Shown here piece by piece: positions 8,559 through 18,178 of a DNA stretch of 64,000 bases. Under the pieces are notes generated by a model. That model did no database searches and had not been told where the DNA came from. It worked only from the letters and a program-made list of their open reading frames with translations. Made by a program: the position numbers and the translations under genes. How positions within the stretch are numbered: the first letter of the stretch is position 1; every line of letters starts with the position of its first letter. The stretch is from Microvirga lupini (GTDB taxonomy: Bacteria > Pseudomonadota > Alphaproteobacteria > Rhizobiales > Beijerinckiaceae): the NCBI RefSeq assembly GCF_014191055.1, contig NZ_JACHWB010000001.1, positions 525,875 to 589,874 of the forward strand. The letters run 5' to 3'.

Positions 8559-10364
8559 TCAGGTGTCCATCTTCAGCGCGGCGATGAAGGCCTCCTGCGG
8601 GATGTCCACCTTGCCGTACTGGCGCATCCTCTTCTTGCCTTCCTTCTGCTTGTCGAGGAGCTTGCGCTTGCGCGAGGCGTCGCCGCCGTAGCACTTGGCG
8701 GTCACGTCCTTGCGCAGGGCCCGGATGGTCTCGCGGGCGATGATCTTGCCGCCGATGGCGGCCTGCACCGGGATCTGGAACATGTGCGGCGGAATGAGTT
8801 CCTTCAGCTTCTCGCACATGGCGCGACCACGGCCCTCGGCGCGGTCGCGGTGGACCAGCATGGAGAGCGCGTCCACCGGCTCGCCGTTCACCAGCACCGA
8901 CATCTTCACGAGGTCGCCCTCGCGGTAGTCGGAGATATGATAGTCGAAGGAGGCATAGCCCTTCGAGACCGATTTCAGACGGTCGTAGAAATCGAACACC
9001 ACTTCATTGAGCGGCAGGTCATAGACGACCATGGCGCGCTTGCCGACATAGTTGAGGTCGATCTGCACGCCGCGCCGGTCCTGGCAGAGCTTGAGCACCG
9101 CGCCGAGATAATCGTCCGGCGTGAGGATGGTGGCGCGGATCCACGGCTCCTCAATGGTCTCGATCTTCATCACGTCCGGCATGTCGGCCGGGTTGTGCAG
9201 TTCGATGGTCGATCCGTCGCGCAGCCTCAGGTGATACACCACGGACGGCGCGGTGGAGATGAGGTCGAGGTTGAACTCGCGCTCCAGGCGCTCCTGGATG
9301 ATCTCAAGGTGCAAAAGGCCGAGGAAGCCGCAGCGGAAGCCGAAGCCCAACGCCGCAGAGGTTTCCATCTCGTAGGAGAAGCTCGCGTCGTTGAGGCGGA
9401 GTTTCCCCATGGCGGCGCGCAGATTCTCGAAGTCGGCGGCATCCACCGGGAACAGGCCGCAGAACACCACCGGCTGCACGGGCTTGAAGCCGGGAAGTGC
9501 CTGCGCCGTGGGCTTGCGGTCGTCGGTGATGGTGTCGCCGACGCGGGTGTCGGCCACTTCCTTGATCGATGCGGTGAAGAAGCCGACCTCGCCGGGGCCG
9601 AGCTGGGCCATCTCGGTCATCTTTGGGTTGAAGACGCCGACGCGGTCGAGGCCGTAAGAGGCGCCGGTGCCCATCATCTTGATGGTCTGGCCCTTCTTCA
9701 TGGTGCCGTCGATGATGCGCACGAGCACCACCACGCCGAGATAGGCGTCGTACCAGGAATCGACCAGGAGCGCTTTGAGCGGCGCATCCGGGTCGCCCTT
9801 GGGCGGCGGCAGCTTCTGGACGATGGCCTCCAGCACGCCCTCGATGTTGAGGCCGGTCTTGGCCGAGATCGGCACCGCCTCGGAGGCGTCGATCCCGATC
9901 ACCTCCTCGATCTGCTCCTTGATCCGGTCCGGATCGGCGGCGGGCAGGTCGATCTTGTTGAGAACCGGGACGATCTCGTGGTTGGCGTCGATGGCCTGGT
10001 AGACGTTGGCGAGCGTCTGGGCCTCCACGCCTTGCGAGGCATCGACCACCAGGAGCGAGCCTTCGCAGGCGGCGAGCGAGCGCGAGACCTCGTAGGCAAA
10101 GTCCACGTGGCCAGGGGTGTCCATGAGGTTCAGGATATAGGTCTTGCCGTCCTGGGCCTTGTATTCCAGGCGCACGGTCTGCGCCTTGATGGTGATGCCG
10201 CGCTCGCGCTCGATGTCCATGTTATCGAGCACCTGCTCCGTCATCTCGCGGGCCGAGAGCGCCCCCGTGGTCTGGATCAGGCGGTCGGCCAGCGTGGACT
10301 TGCCGTGGTCGATATGGGCCACAATGGAGAAGTTGCGGATATTGTCGAAAGCGCGAGCGGTCAT
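8559..10364 (-). CDS. lepA: Elongation factor 4 (LepA)
   Basis: A 601-residue ribosomal GTPase, the normal length for LepA/EF4, which acts on translating or assembling ribosomes. The G domain shows [14 protein letters not shown] (about residues 16-29), the RGITIKAQ switch I segment, DTPGHVDF, and [12 protein letters not shown]. The LepA-specific C-terminal domain ends with [18 protein letters not shown] followed by [14 protein letters not shown]. It starts [14 protein letters not shown] as in other alphaproteobacteria. Convergent with blh across a hairpin; the SulP gene lies upstream in the same direction. Confidence 0.97.
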   Translation of the reverse strand: MTARAFDNIRNFSIVAHIDHGKSTLADRLIQTTGALSAREMTEQVLDNMDIERERGITIKAQTVRLEYKAQDGKTYILNLMDTPGHVDFAYEVSRSLAACEGSLLVVDASQGVEAQTLANVYQAIDANHEIVPVLNKIDLPAADPDRIKEQIEEVIGIDASEAVPISAKTGLNIEGVLEAIVQKLPPPKGDPDAPLKALLVDSWYDAYLGVVVLVRIIDGTMKKGQTIKMMGTGASYGLDRVGVFNPKMTEMAQLGPGEVGFFTASIKEVADTRVGDTITDDRKPTAQALPGFKPVQPVVFCGLFPVDAADFENLRAAMGKLRLNDASFSYEMETSAALGFGFRCGFLGLLHLEIIQERLEREFNLDLISTAPSVVYHLRLRDGSTIELHNPADMPDVMKIETIEEPWIRATILTPDDYLGAVLKLCQDRRGVQIDLNYVGKRAMVVYDLPLNEVVFDFYDRLKSVSKGYASFDYHISDYREGDLVKMSVLVNGEPVDALSMLVHRDRAEGRGRAMCEKLKELIPPHMFQIPVQAAIGGKIIARETIRALRKDVTAKCYGGDASRKRKLLDKQKEGKKRMRQYGKVDIPQEAFIAALKMDT

Positions 10365-10474
10365 CAGTAAACTCTGGCGGGTGTGAAACCCTGTTGGCCG
10401 GGCAATAGCAGCCCGGCCCCCTCATGCCAAGGGAAGGCGGTGTCGCGTGGGCTCTTTCCAGGGTTTCGGGCGCC

Positions 10475-11953
10475 TCAGTGGCCTGCCGCGAGGCTGGCGC
10501 CCTCCTTCTGGTGGGTGCCCAGCTTCTCGACCAGGGTGGCGCTCGCCTCGTTGAGGCCCACGATCTCCACCGGGATATCGTGATGGCGGAACTTCAAAAC
10601 CACCCGGTCCAGGGCATTGATGCCGGTGATGTCCCAGAAATGGGAGGCCGTCACGTCGATCACTACCCGCTTCAGGTCATCCTCCCGGAAGTCGAAGGCG
10701 CTGTGGAAGGCCTCGGCCGTGGCAAAGAAGATCTCGCCGTTCACCCGGTAGGTCCTCAGGTCACCCTCGCGCCCTGATGTCACCGTGAAGAACTTGGCGA
10801 CCTTGCGGGCGAAGAAGATGCCGCTCAGGATCACGCCCACCAGCACCCCCTTGGCGAGGTCGTGGGTGAAGACTACCACCGCGACCGTGGCCACCATGAC
10901 GATGCTGGAACTCTTGGGGTGGAGGCGCATGGCGAGGATCGAGCCCCATTGGAAGGTGTTGATCGACACCATGATCATCACCGCCACCAGGGCCGCCATG
11001 GGGATCTGGCGCACCCAGTCGTCGAGCACCAGGATGAGGAAGAGCAGGAAGGCACCCGCCCAGAGGGTCGAGAGCCGCCCGCGCCCGCCGGACGAGACAT
11101 TGATCACCGACTGGCCGATCATGGCACAGCCTGCCATGCCGCCGAACAGGCCGGCCACGATGTTGGCGATGCCTTGACCGCCGCATTCCCGGTTCTTTGA
11201 GCTGTCCGTATCCGTCATCTCGTCGACGATGGCCGCCGTCATGAGGGATTCGAGCAGGCCCACCATGGCGAGTGTGAGCGAGTAGGGCAGGATGATCTGC
11301 AGGGTTTCCAGGGTGAGGGGCACATCGGGCAGGGCGAAGGCCGGCAGGTCGCTCGGCAACTGGCCCATATCGCCCACCGTGCGCAGATCGAAGCCGAAGG
11401 TAATCGAAACCGCCGTCAACAGGACGATGGTGACGAGCGCGGAGGGAACGGCTTTCGTCACCAGAGGCAGGAGGTAGATGATCGCGAGGCCCGCCGCGAC
11501 CATGCCGTACATGAGCGGTCCCTGGCCGACGAATTCGGGCAGCTGCGCCATGAAGATCAGGATCGCGAGCGCATTCACGAAGCCAGTCACCACGGAGCGG
11601 GACACGAAGCGCATCAGGTCGCCGAGCCGCAGGAGACCGGCCACGATCTGGAGCGCGCCCGTGAGAAGCGTAGCGGCGAGCAGATATTGCAGGCCGTGCT
11701 CCTTCACGAGCGTGACCATGACAAGAGCCATGGCGCCGGTCGCGGCGGAGATCATGCCGGGGCGACCGCCCGCAACGGCTGTGACGACCGCGATGCAGAA
11801 GGAGGCGTAGAGGCCGACCTTCGGGTCGACCCCGGCGATGATCGAGAAGGCGATGGCCTCGGGGATCAGGGCCAGCGCCACCACGGTGCCGGCGAGGAGA
11901 TCGCGCGGCACGTTGGGAAACCACTCGGCCTTGAGGCGGGAGAGATGGGTCAT
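10475..11953 (-). CDS. SulP family inorganic anion transporter
   Basis: A 492-residue membrane carrier. About twelve hydrophobic segments (residues ~15-400) include the SulP N-terminal pattern [21 protein letters not shown], and a cytoplasmic STAS domain follows (about 410-480, with [13 protein letters not shown] and [20 protein letters not shown]). SulP proteins move sulfate, bicarbonate or other anions; the substrate is not readable here. I chose the ATG at 11953 ([18 protein letters not shown]) because it matches the usual start just before the first helix; the open frame extends 39 residues further with unlikely, basic sequence. No strong ribosome site is visible. Confidence 0.9.
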   Translation of the reverse strand: MTHLSRLKAEWFPNVPRDLLAGTVVALALIPEAIAFSIIAGVDPKVGLYASFCIAVVTAVAGGRPGMISAATGAMALVMVTLVKEHGLQYLLAATLLTGALQIVAGLLRLGDLMRFVSRSVVTGFVNALAILIFMAQLPEFVGQGPLMYGMVAAGLAIIYLLPLVTKAVPSALVTIVLLTAVSITFGFDLRTVGDMGQLPSDLPAFALPDVPLTLETLQIILPYSLTLAMVGLLESLMTAAIVDEMTDTDSSKNRECGGQGIANIVAGLFGGMAGCAMIGQSVINVSSGGRGRLSTLWAGAFLLFLILVLDDWVRQIPMAALVAVMIMVSINTFQWGSILAMRLHPKSSSIVMVATVAVVVFTHDLAKGVLVGVILSGIFFARKVAKFFTVTSGREGDLRTYRVNGEIFFATAEAFHSAFDFREDDLKRVVIDVTASHFWDITGINALDRVVLKFRHHDIPVEIVGLNEASATLVEKLGTHQKEGASLAAGH

Positions 11954-12396
11954 GTCGAGAATCTCGTGAGCCCTGCTGGCGAGGGCATGATGGGCCACGG
12001 GCAAGGGTGTTGCCGTAGAGCAGGTGCGGTCGTGGCGACGACGGAAATGGAACGGGTTCGGAAGCGGCAATGCGCCTGACGCGTCGCGCTACGGCGGGGT
12101 CATCCGTGAAATCTTCGCAAGGGCGATATCGTGAACCATGCTCCTCCATAACAGCATGTTCCTGCATTGCAACCGGCGGGCCTGGGATCAGGGCATGTTT
12201 CAGGTGCATGAGGCGAGGGGCATTCCACACAAACATATCTCTCCGTCTCATCATCCCTTCAGAGACGAGAGCCGTCCGAAGGACCACTCCAGAAGAGTTT
12301 TTGGAGCACGACGCGCAGGTGCGTAGGATCACCGCGGCATGGGAAGAACAGGCGTATCGATCGGCATGCGTTCATCCTGAAAGAAGGAAGACGTAT
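11954..12396. other. Gene-poor gap between SulP and cytochrome genes
   Basis: This 443-base divergent region holds the promoters of the SulP gene (left) and the cytochrome pair (right). Open frames crossing it are extensions of the flanking genes with unlikely composition. I see no repeat, RNA or conserved operator in it. Confidence 0.5.
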
Positions 12397-13512
12397 ATGG
12401 CCAAGGTGATTGCCACCGTGAGGCTGTTGAGATCCGGTCGGAGCCATCGCTCGATCGCCGCTGGAGCGATGCTGATCCTGCCCTTCGTCGTGCTCATGCA
12501 CGCGCCGGCGGCCCCGCAATCCACAACAACGCCGCCATTAACGCTCCACGAAACCGGCCTCTATGCAGATCCCGGTACGCTGCAGGTCGATCCCGCGCAT
12601 CTCGCCTTTGCGCCGCAATATCCTTTGTGGAGCGACGGCGCCATCAAGCGCCGCTGGATCTCGCTGCCGCCGGGCACCGCCATCGACGGGTCCGATCCGG
12701 AGGCCTGGATCTTCCCGGTCGGCACACGCTTCTGGAAGGAATTCTCCTTCAGCGGTGAGAGAGTCGAGACGCGCTATCTCGAACGCCGGTCTGACGGCCA
12801 ATGGCTCTATGCCGCTTATGCCTGGAGCCCCGATGGCCGCGAGGCGCAGCTGGTCTCGGCCCGCGGCAAGCGCGGTGCCTATCCGCTGGCGGGCGGGCGC
12901 TCGCACACGATTCCGGGCGTCGCCGATTGCAAGGCCTGCCACCAGGGAGGTCCCTCCGAAATTCTTGGGTTCAGCGTTCTTCAGCTGTCGCCGGAGCGGG
13001 ATCCAGGCGCGCTGCATGCCGAGCGCCAGCCCGAGCCGCATGTGGATCTTGCCTACCTCGTCGACAGGGGCCTGCTCGTCGGCTTGCCCAAGGCCCTGCG
13101 CGATGCACCGCCTCAGATCGAGGCGGCAACAGCGACAGAACGTGCCGCTCTCGGCTACATGCACGGCAATTGCGGCCATTGTCACAACGAGCGCGGCTCT
13201 TTGCAGAACATCGCGCTCTTCCTGCGTCACGGTGCCGACACCGCAGGTGAAAGCGTGCTGGCCAGCACCGTTGCGCAGCCTGTGAGGAAACAGGCTCCCG
13301 GGCAGTCGCCGGATGCCGTGCTGCGCGTCGAGCCGGGGCATCCGAACCGCAGCGGACTGATGCAGCGGATCTCCTCCCGCTCTCCCGCCTTGCAGATGCC
13401 GCCGCTCGGCACCGAGCTGATCGATGATGAAGCCGTGCGCCTGCTCTACCGCTGGATCGCAGAGAAAGGCGCTTTCATTCAACAAGCGCATGTAAACGCA
13501 GAAGGGAGATGA
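12397..13512 (+). CDS. Two-heme c-type cytochrome-like secreted protein
   Basis: A 371-residue exported protein with two covalent heme-binding motifs, CKACH at residues 178-182 and CGHCH at 259-263. The N-terminus is basic (LLRSGRSHRS), then a hydrophobic segment ILPFVVLMHA, then APAAPQS, consistent with a signal peptide. The N-terminal third (GLYADPGTLQVDP..YPLWSDGA..KRRWISLPPG) resembles a family of conserved bacterial heme proteins of unknown function (HNE_0200-like in my recollection). A late Met (LQMPPLGTEL) could be a heme ligand. AAGAAGGAAG precedes the ATG at 12397; a longer open frame to 12070 is discounted. The next cytochrome gene starts at 13515. Confidence 0.82.
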   Translation: MAKVIATVRLLRSGRSHRSIAAGAMLILPFVVLMHAPAAPQSTTTPPLTLHETGLYADPGTLQVDPAHLAFAPQYPLWSDGAIKRRWISLPPGTAIDGSDPEAWIFPVGTRFWKEFSFSGERVETRYLERRSDGQWLYAAYAWSPDGREAQLVSARGKRGAYPLAGGRSHTIPGVADCKACHQGGPSEILGFSVLQLSPERDPGALHAERQPEPHVDLAYLVDRGLLVGLPKALRDAPPQIEAATATERAALGYMHGNCGHCHNERGSLQNIALFLRHGADTAGESVLASTVAQPVRKQAPGQSPDAVLRVEPGHPNRSGLMQRISSRSPALQMPPLGTELIDDEAVRLLYRWIAEKGAFIQQAHVNAEGR

Positions 13513-13514
13513 CC

Positions 13515-14054
13515 ATGCACCGCGCCCTGCCGTTGATGTCGATGATGGCCCTGCTGGTGCCCAGCACCGTGTCTTCTCAGGATGGCGCCGGCGCGCAGGT
13601 GAAGCGCGGTGAGTATCTGGTGTCGATCGCAGGTTGCCACGATTGCCATACGCCCTGGATCACAGGCTCTGCCGGTCCGGAGCCAGACATGAAGCGGGCC
13701 TTGTCGGGCCACCCGCAGGATGTGACGATTTCCGCACCCGCCACTCTCTCGCCACCTTGGAGCGGCGCCATGAATCCAACCTCGACAGGTTGGTCCGGTC
13801 CCTGGGGTGTCAGTTTCTCCGCGAACCTCACGTCCGATCCGGAAACCGGAGTACTGCGGGATTTCACCGAGCAGCAATTCATTCAGACCATGCGCACGGG
13901 GCGACATCAGGGGCAGGGCCGGCAGATCCTGCCGCCGATGCCGTGGCCGGCTTATGGAAATATGACCGATGACGATCTGAAGGCTGTCTTTGCCTATCTG
14001 CGCCAAGTCCCTCCGGTGAAGAACAAGGTGCCCGATCCGCTGCCGCCGAAGTGA
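13515..14054 (+). CDS. Single-heme cytochrome c, secreted
   Basis: A 179-residue periplasmic cytochrome with one heme motif, Cys41-H-D-Cys44-His45, after a signal peptide (residues 1-21, MALLVPSTVSS). The C-terminal part, MPWPAYGNMTDDDLKAVFAYLR, is typical of the cytochrome subunits of membrane dehydrogenases and includes candidate Met ligands. Two in-frame ATGs exist; I prefer 13515 because AAGGGAG (13502-13508) is then six bases away, whereas it abuts the ATG at 13509. The gene begins two bases after the two-heme gene stops, so the two are cotranscribed and may pass electrons between each other. No dehydrogenase gene adjoins. Confidence 0.85.
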   Translation: MHRALPLMSMMALLVPSTVSSQDGAGAQVKRGEYLVSIAGCHDCHTPWITGSAGPEPDMKRALSGHPQDVTISAPATLSPPWSGAMNPTSTGWSGPWGVSFSANLTSDPETGVLRDFTEQQFIQTMRTGRHQGQGRQILPPMPWPAYGNMTDDDLKAVFAYLRQVPPVKNKVPDPLPPK

Positions 14055-14073
14055 CGACAGCGCGGCTCGCTGC

Positions 14074-14289
14074 TTATTGGCTGATCCATCGTGTCTGCTT
14101 GGCTGGCAATGGCAGAGGCGTCATAGGATGCCAGCCTTCTATAGCCCGGATCTTGTCCTCGACCAGATCGGCCAGAACGCTTCTGGGGCTTGCGGCGCGC
14201 AACTCCCGCACGGCTTCCTTGATCTGTCTCAGGTCGGAAGGGGAGGGAATGGTTGTCGTCTGCTCTTGAAACGGCCGGTCTGACGTCAT
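14074..14289 (-). CDS. Small hypothetical protein
   Basis: A 71-residue reading frame with a good GGAGGACC ribosome site directly before the ATG at 14289. The product is polar with a predicted helical core (DLRQIKEAVRELRAASPRSVLADLVEDKIRAIEGW), no signal peptide and no membrane segment. I recognise no family. It converges with the cytochrome pair (20-base gap). The frame could start seven residues earlier at 14310. Confidence 0.5.
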   Translation of the reverse strand: MTSDRPFQEQTTTIPSPSDLRQIKEAVRELRAASPRSVLADLVEDKIRAIEGWHPMTPLPLPAKQTRWISQ

Positions 14290-14447
14290 GCTGGTCCTCC
14301 GCTGGGCCACGCGTGGCGAAAGGGTTCAATCCGAAGCAGGAACAACCTAGGCTTGGCCGGATGCCGGGGGCATTGCGGGAGGATTACGATTCCGTAATGG
14401 AGGGCGATCACGGCGCGAAGAGGCTGCCCTTTGAAACGCAGGAAATC

Positions 14448-15539
14448 CTATCGCCCCTTCTCCAGAATGCGCGAGATCACCTTGGCGGTGTAGTCCACCA
14501 TCGGGACGATGCGGGCGTAGTTGAGCCGTGTCGGGCCGATGACGCCCAGCACGCCGACGATCTTCTGGCTGCCGTCCCGGAACGGAGCGGCGATCATCGA
14601 GGAGCCGGAGAGCGAGAACAGCTTGTTTTCCGAGCCGATGAAGATGCGCACCCCTTCGCCGCCCTCGGCGCGGCTGAGCAGATCGATCACGTCGGTCTGC
14701 GTTTCGAGATCCGAGAACAGCAGGCGGATGCGCTCCAGGTCTTCCGCCGCCTTCAGGTCGTCCAGGAGATTGGCCTGACCGCGCACAATGAGCTGGCGGG
14801 ATTCCGCCGGCCCCACGGTGGTGGCGAGCCCTGCTTCCACCAGCCGGGCGGTGAGCGCATCGAGCTCGCGCTCCATATCGCCACGGCGGGCCTGGATCTC
14901 GCGCTTGATATCGCCCAGCGTCTTGCCCTGGATGCGGGCATTGAGGAAATTCCCTGCCTCTACCAGAGCCCCGGCGGGAAGGCCCGCGGGCAGATCAAGC
15001 AGGCGGTTTTCCACCGAGCCGTCCTCGGAGACCAGCACCACGAGAGCCCGCGTCGGGTCGAGGCGCACGAATTCGATGTGCTTGAGCCGTGCATTGGACT
15101 TGGAGGTCACCACCACACCCGCGCCGCGCGAGACGCCGGACAGGAGCGCCGAGGCCTCCGCCAGCGCCGTTTCCAGGGTGTGGCCGCTGGCTGCCGCGCG
15201 CATCTGCGCCTCGATGCGCGCCCGCTCGTCGGAGGTGACGTCGCCGATCTCCATCATGGCATCGACGAAGAAGCGCAGGCCCGTTTCCGTCGGCAGGCGC
15301 CCGGCGCTGGTATGGGGGGCGAAGATCAGGCCTGCCGCCTCCAGATCCGCCATGACGTTGCGGATCGAGGCCGGCGAGAGCGTCATCGGCAGGAGGCGCG
15401 AAAGATGGCGCGAACCCACGGGCTCGCCGGTGATCAGGTAGCTTTCGACGATCTGGCGGAAGATCTCGCGGGAACGGTCGTTCAGCTCCGCGATGGCACG
15501 GGCTTCCGACAGATGGGAAAAGGGACCGGTTGCGTGCAT
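14448..15539 (-). CDS. hrcA: Heat-inducible transcription repressor HrcA
   Basis: A 363-residue repressor that binds CIRCE elements and is released when GroEL is titrated by misfolded protein. Visible features: the winged-helix region [30 protein letters not shown], then [18 protein letters not shown], and the C-terminal [28 protein letters not shown] use the ATG at 15539; a further ATG at 15587 would add 16 residues ([13 protein letters not shown]) that look unlike a conserved N-terminus. It is divergent from rph, the common alphaproteobacterial arrangement. No CIRCE sequence was found in its own upstream region or elsewhere in the window. Confidence 0.96.
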   Translation of the reverse strand: MHATGPFSHLSEARAIAELNDRSREIFRQIVESYLITGEPVGSRHLSRLLPMTLSPASIRNVMADLEAAGLIFAPHTSAGRLPTETGLRFFVDAMMEIGDVTSDERARIEAQMRAAASGHTLETALAEASALLSGVSRGAGVVVTSKSNARLKHIEFVRLDPTRALVVLVSEDGSVENRLLDLPAGLPAGALVEAGNFLNARIQGKTLGDIKREIQARRGDMERELDALTARLVEAGLATTVGPAESRQLIVRGQANLLDDLKAAEDLERIRLLFSDLETQTDVIDLLSRAEGGEGVRIFIGSENKLFSLSGSSMIAAPFRDGSQKIVGVLGVIGPTRLNYARIVPMVDYTAKVISRILEKGR

Positions 15540-15690
15540 CCGATGAGTTCTACGCTCTTTCGACAATTCGACCCTGCAGATGGCCATTATGTGCGGGTCC
15601 GAGAGCTCTTAGGCAAGGCTTGACCCTTGCACAATGCGTCCGGGGGCCTCAAACAGGCGTGAATCACGAGATCTGAAGGAGAATCCCGCC

Positions 15691-16404
15691 ATGCGCCCGT
15701 CCAATCGTGCCCCCGACGAACTGCGTCCCGTCACTCTGGAGCGCGGGGTCGCGCGCTATGCGGAAGGCTCCTGCCTCGTCTCCTTCGGCAACACGAAGGT
15801 CATCTGCACCGCCTCCCTGGAGGAGAAGGGCCCGCCGTGGCTGCGCGGAACGGGCAAGGGCTGGGTGACGGCGGAATATTCCATGCTGCCCCGGGCCACT
15901 CATGAGCGCACCCGCCGCGAGGTCAATTCCGGCAAGCCCTCCGGCCGCACCCAGGAGATCCAGCGCCTCATCGGCCGTTCCCTTCGCGCCGTGGTCAACC
16001 TGCCGGCCATCGGCGAACGGCAGATCGTGGTCGATTGCGACGTGATCCAGGCCGATGGCGGCACCCGCACGGCGTCCATCACGGGCGCCTGGGTGGCCCT
16101 GCACGAGTGCTTCACCTGGATGCAGAACCGCTCGATCATCTCGATCAATCCCCTGCGCGAGCCCGTCGCGGCCATCTCCTGCGGCATCTACAAGGGCACT
16201 CCGGTGCTCGACCTTGATTACGCCGAGGACTCGGCGGCCGAGACGGATTCCAATTTCGTGATCACGGGCTCCGGTGGCATCGTCGAGGTCCAGGGCACGG
16301 CGGAGGGCAAGCCCTTCTCGGAGGAGGAGTTCCTGAACCTGCTGCGCCTCGCCAAGGCCGGCGTTGCGCAGCTCGTGGACCTGCAGAAGAAGGCTGTGGC
16401 ATGA
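15691..16404 (+). CDS. rph: Ribonuclease PH
   Basis: A 237-residue phosphorolytic 3'-5' exoribonuclease that trims tRNA 3' ends. The chain starts [19 protein letters not shown] and shows family motifs [47 protein letters not shown] and the late [20 protein letters not shown] lies 8-14 bases before the ATG at 15691, which decides this start over the longer frame from 15634. It overlaps the next gene by four bases (ATGA), so rph and rdgB are translationally coupled. Confidence 0.97.
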   Translation: MRPSNRAPDELRPVTLERGVARYAEGSCLVSFGNTKVICTASLEEKGPPWLRGTGKGWVTAEYSMLPRATHERTRREVNSGKPSGRTQEIQRLIGRSLRAVVNLPAIGERQIVVDCDVIQADGGTRTASITGAWVALHECFTWMQNRSIISINPLREPVAAISCGIYKGTPVLDLDYAEDSAAETDSNFVITGSGGIVEVQGTAEGKPFSEEEFLNLLRLAKAGVAQLVDLQKKAVA

Positions 16405-17042
16405 GCCTGCATCGCGCCCTGACCGGCAAGGTGGTCATCGCCACCCACAATGCGGGCAAGCTGCGCGAGATGCAGGAGCTGCTCGCGCCCTTCGGCATCG
16501 AAGCCGTGTCGGCCGGGGAGCTCGGCCTGCCCGTGCCCGACGAGACGGGGCACATGTTCGCCGAGAATGCCGCCATCAAGGCCCATGCGGCCGCCAAGGC
16601 CACGGGCCTGCCGGCGCTCTCCGACGATTCGGGGCTTTGCGTCCATGCGCTCGATGGCGCGCCCGGCCTGTTCACGGCCGACTGGGCGGGGCCGAAGAAG
16701 GACTTCTACGCCGCCATGGAGCGGGTCATGCGCGAGCTGGGGAAACGCGAGGCTACGGACCGCAAGGCCCATTTCGTCTCGGCCCTGGTCATCGCTTGGC
16801 CCGACGGGCACGAGGAGCTGTTCGAGGGCCGTATCTTCGGCGAAGTCGTCTGGCCGCCGCGCGGCGACAAGGGTTTTGGCTACGACCCCATGTTCCAGCC
16901 GGATGGTTTTTCCGAAACCTTCGGCGAGATCTCCTCGGAGGAAAAACACGGGATCGACTGGTCGAAGCCGCAGCCCACAGGCCTGTCCCACCGCGCCCGC
17001 GCCTTCGTGAAGCTCGCGTCGGGGTGTTTGCATAGGGTTTGA
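16401..17042 (+). CDS. rdgB: RdgB/HAM1 non-canonical purine NTP pyrophosphatase
   Basis: A 213-residue nucleotide pool sanitiser that hydrolyses dITP, ITP and XTP to monophosphates. The N-terminal substrate motif [15 protein letters not shown] (from about residue 13), the central [18 protein letters not shown], and [15 protein letters not shown] with the ending GLSHRARAF are all present. The ATGA overlap with rph indicates an operon. A P-loop protein gene follows 24 bases downstream. Confidence 0.96.
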   Translation: MSLHRALTGKVVIATHNAGKLREMQELLAPFGIEAVSAGELGLPVPDETGHMFAENAAIKAHAAAKATGLPALSDDSGLCVHALDGAPGLFTADWAGPKKDFYAAMERVMRELGKREATDRKAHFVSALVIAWPDGHEELFEGRIFGEVVWPPRGDKGFGYDPMFQPDGFSETFGEISSEEKHGIDWSKPQPTGLSHRARAFVKLASGCLHRV

Positions 17043-17066
17043 CGGCCCTTCACGGGGCGAGATGCC

Positions 17067-17555
17067 ATGCTGACGGTCGTTCACATCAACGGACCCATCA
17101 ATAGCGGGAAGTCGACTCTCGGTCGCGCCTTGGCCGGTTCGCTTCCCGATGCGGCCTTCGTCGATGGCGACGATCATGAAGCTGCGGACGATGCACCTCT
17201 CGCCGTCCGGATCGAGACCGCCCTCAGCCGCATCGAAGCGGAGATCGTGAAGGCGCAAGGGCGCTACTTTGTCGTCGCATATCCCTTGGAGGAGGCCGAC
17301 CATCCGTGGCTGAAACGGGTTGCCGAAAGGCGAGGGGCCCGATTGCTGGTTTTGACGCTTGCACCGCCGCTCGATGTGGCGTTGACGGAACGTGGGACGC
17401 GAAAGCTCTCATCGGAAGAGAAAAGCCGTATCGTCGAGATGTATGAGGAGGGATACCACGCCCGTTCCTTCAGCAATCTCGTCCTCGACACGTCTCTCAG
17501 CCTGTCCGAGACCCTTGAGACGGCGCGCGCGATGATCCTCCGAAGCGAGTCGTGA
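17067..17555 (+). CDS. Small P-loop NTPase/kinase-like protein
   Basis: A 162-residue protein with a Walker A motif, GPINSGKST, at residues 9-17, followed by a DGDDHEAADDAP segment resembling the acidic Walker-B-like region of small-molecule kinases, and a C-terminal helix. Its size and layout resemble shikimate/adenylylsulfate kinase-like P-loop proteins, but I cannot name a substrate. It follows rdgB by 24 bases and could be a third gene of the rph operon. Confidence 0.7.
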   Translation: MLTVVHINGPINSGKSTLGRALAGSLPDAAFVDGDDHEAADDAPLAVRIETALSRIEAEIVKAQGRYFVVAYPLEEADHPWLKRVAERRGARLLVLTLAPPLDVALTERGTRKLSSEEKSRIVEMYEEGYHARSFSNLVLDTSLSLSETLETARAMILRSES

Positions 17556-17562
17556 AACAAAA

Positions 17563-17586
17563 AGGAGCGCCCCGAAGGGCGCTCCT
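17563..17586 (-). terminator. Intrinsic terminator for DUF2852 gene
   Basis: AGGAGCGCCC and GGGCGCTCCT form a perfect 10-bp stem with a CGAA/TTCG tetraloop. Read on the minus strand it is followed by TTTTTGTTT, so it ends the DUF2852 transcript; the plus-strand side lacks a T-run. Confidence 0.85.
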
Positions 17587-17604
17587 CCTAACCATTCAGG
17601 CCGG

Positions 17605-18087
17605 TCAGACGGCAGTGGGGCCGTTGTTGGTGCTGCGGCGCTTGGCCATGTAGGCGTCGAACTCCTCACGGTCCTTAGCGCGCTTCAGCTCCTCGACGAA
17701 GTTGCGGAAGTCGCGGGCTTCTTCGTCGAGCTTGCGGCGCTCTTCCTCAAGGCGCTCCAGCTCGCTGCGGCGGTACTCGTCGAAGGCCGCATTGCCCGTG
17801 CTGGCAAAGCCGCCGAAGCCGGCGGGGCCGCGGGAGCGGAAGAGGTCGTCCTTGGCACGGCCGAAGGTCTCGTTCAGGAAGGCCTTGGCCTCGTCATATT
17901 TCGGATATCCACACATTTTCCACACCAGATAGGCCAGCGCGAGCGGCCAGACGAAGATGAAGCCCAGGATGATGCCGGCGATCTCCAGACCGCGGCCGGG
18001 CTTGCGCCCGCAGCGGCGGTGAGTCCGGTTGTCCCACGGACCCACATGCGGGTCCGCATTCCAGGCGGCGGAGGCAGAATCTGACAT
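17605..18087 (-). CDS. DUF2852 domain-containing membrane protein
   Basis: A 160-residue protein typical of DUF2852, found mainly in alphaproteobacteria with no known role. It has one hydrophobic segment (about residues 36-57, IAGIILGFIFVWPLALAYLVW) after a short Gly/Arg/Trp-rich N-terminus, then a soluble region ending in a highly charged coiled-coil-like stretch (about 105-145, rich in Glu, Arg and Lys). A 25-bp perfect palindromic element lies 14 bases upstream of the ATG. A TetR regulator gene is next upstream in the same direction, so regulation by it is plausible. Confidence 0.88.
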   Translation of the reverse strand: MSDSASAAWNADPHVGPWDNRTHRRCGRKPGRGLEIAGIILGFIFVWPLALAYLVWKMCGYPKYDEAKAFLNETFGRAKDDLFRSRGPAGFGGFASTGNAAFDEYRRSELERLEEERRKLDEEARDFRNFVEELKRAKDREEFDAYMAKRRSTNNGPTAV

Positions 18088-18100
18088 CGAAAGGGGTCCT

Positions 18101-18125
18101 ATGTTAATGCTAACAACATTAACAT
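18101..18125. promoter_or_regulatory. 9-bp inverted repeat, probable TetR-type operator
   Basis: ATGTTAATG at 18101-18109 and CATTAACAT at 18117-18125 are exact reverse complements separated by 7 bases (CTAACAA). The 25-bp AT-rich palindrome lies just upstream of the DUF2852 start in a GC-rich context and follows the stop of a TetR-family gene. Its size fits a TetR-dimer operator; it could alternatively form an RNA hairpin in the leader. Confidence 0.65.
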
Positions 18126-18178
18126 GCGGATCGATCTGGGCGGTTTCAAGGGAGGAAACTGGAAAATCGAGAGGGAGC

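Noticed and set aside
8784-10370. Long plus-strand reading frame opposite lepA
   Set aside because: It mirrors the GC-rich third-position pattern of lepA, has His/Glu/Asp-rich unnatural composition and no recognisable domain.
15540-15690. CIRCE element in the hrcA-rph gap
   Set aside because: No TTAGCACTC/GAGTGCTAA arms seen there or anywhere in the window.
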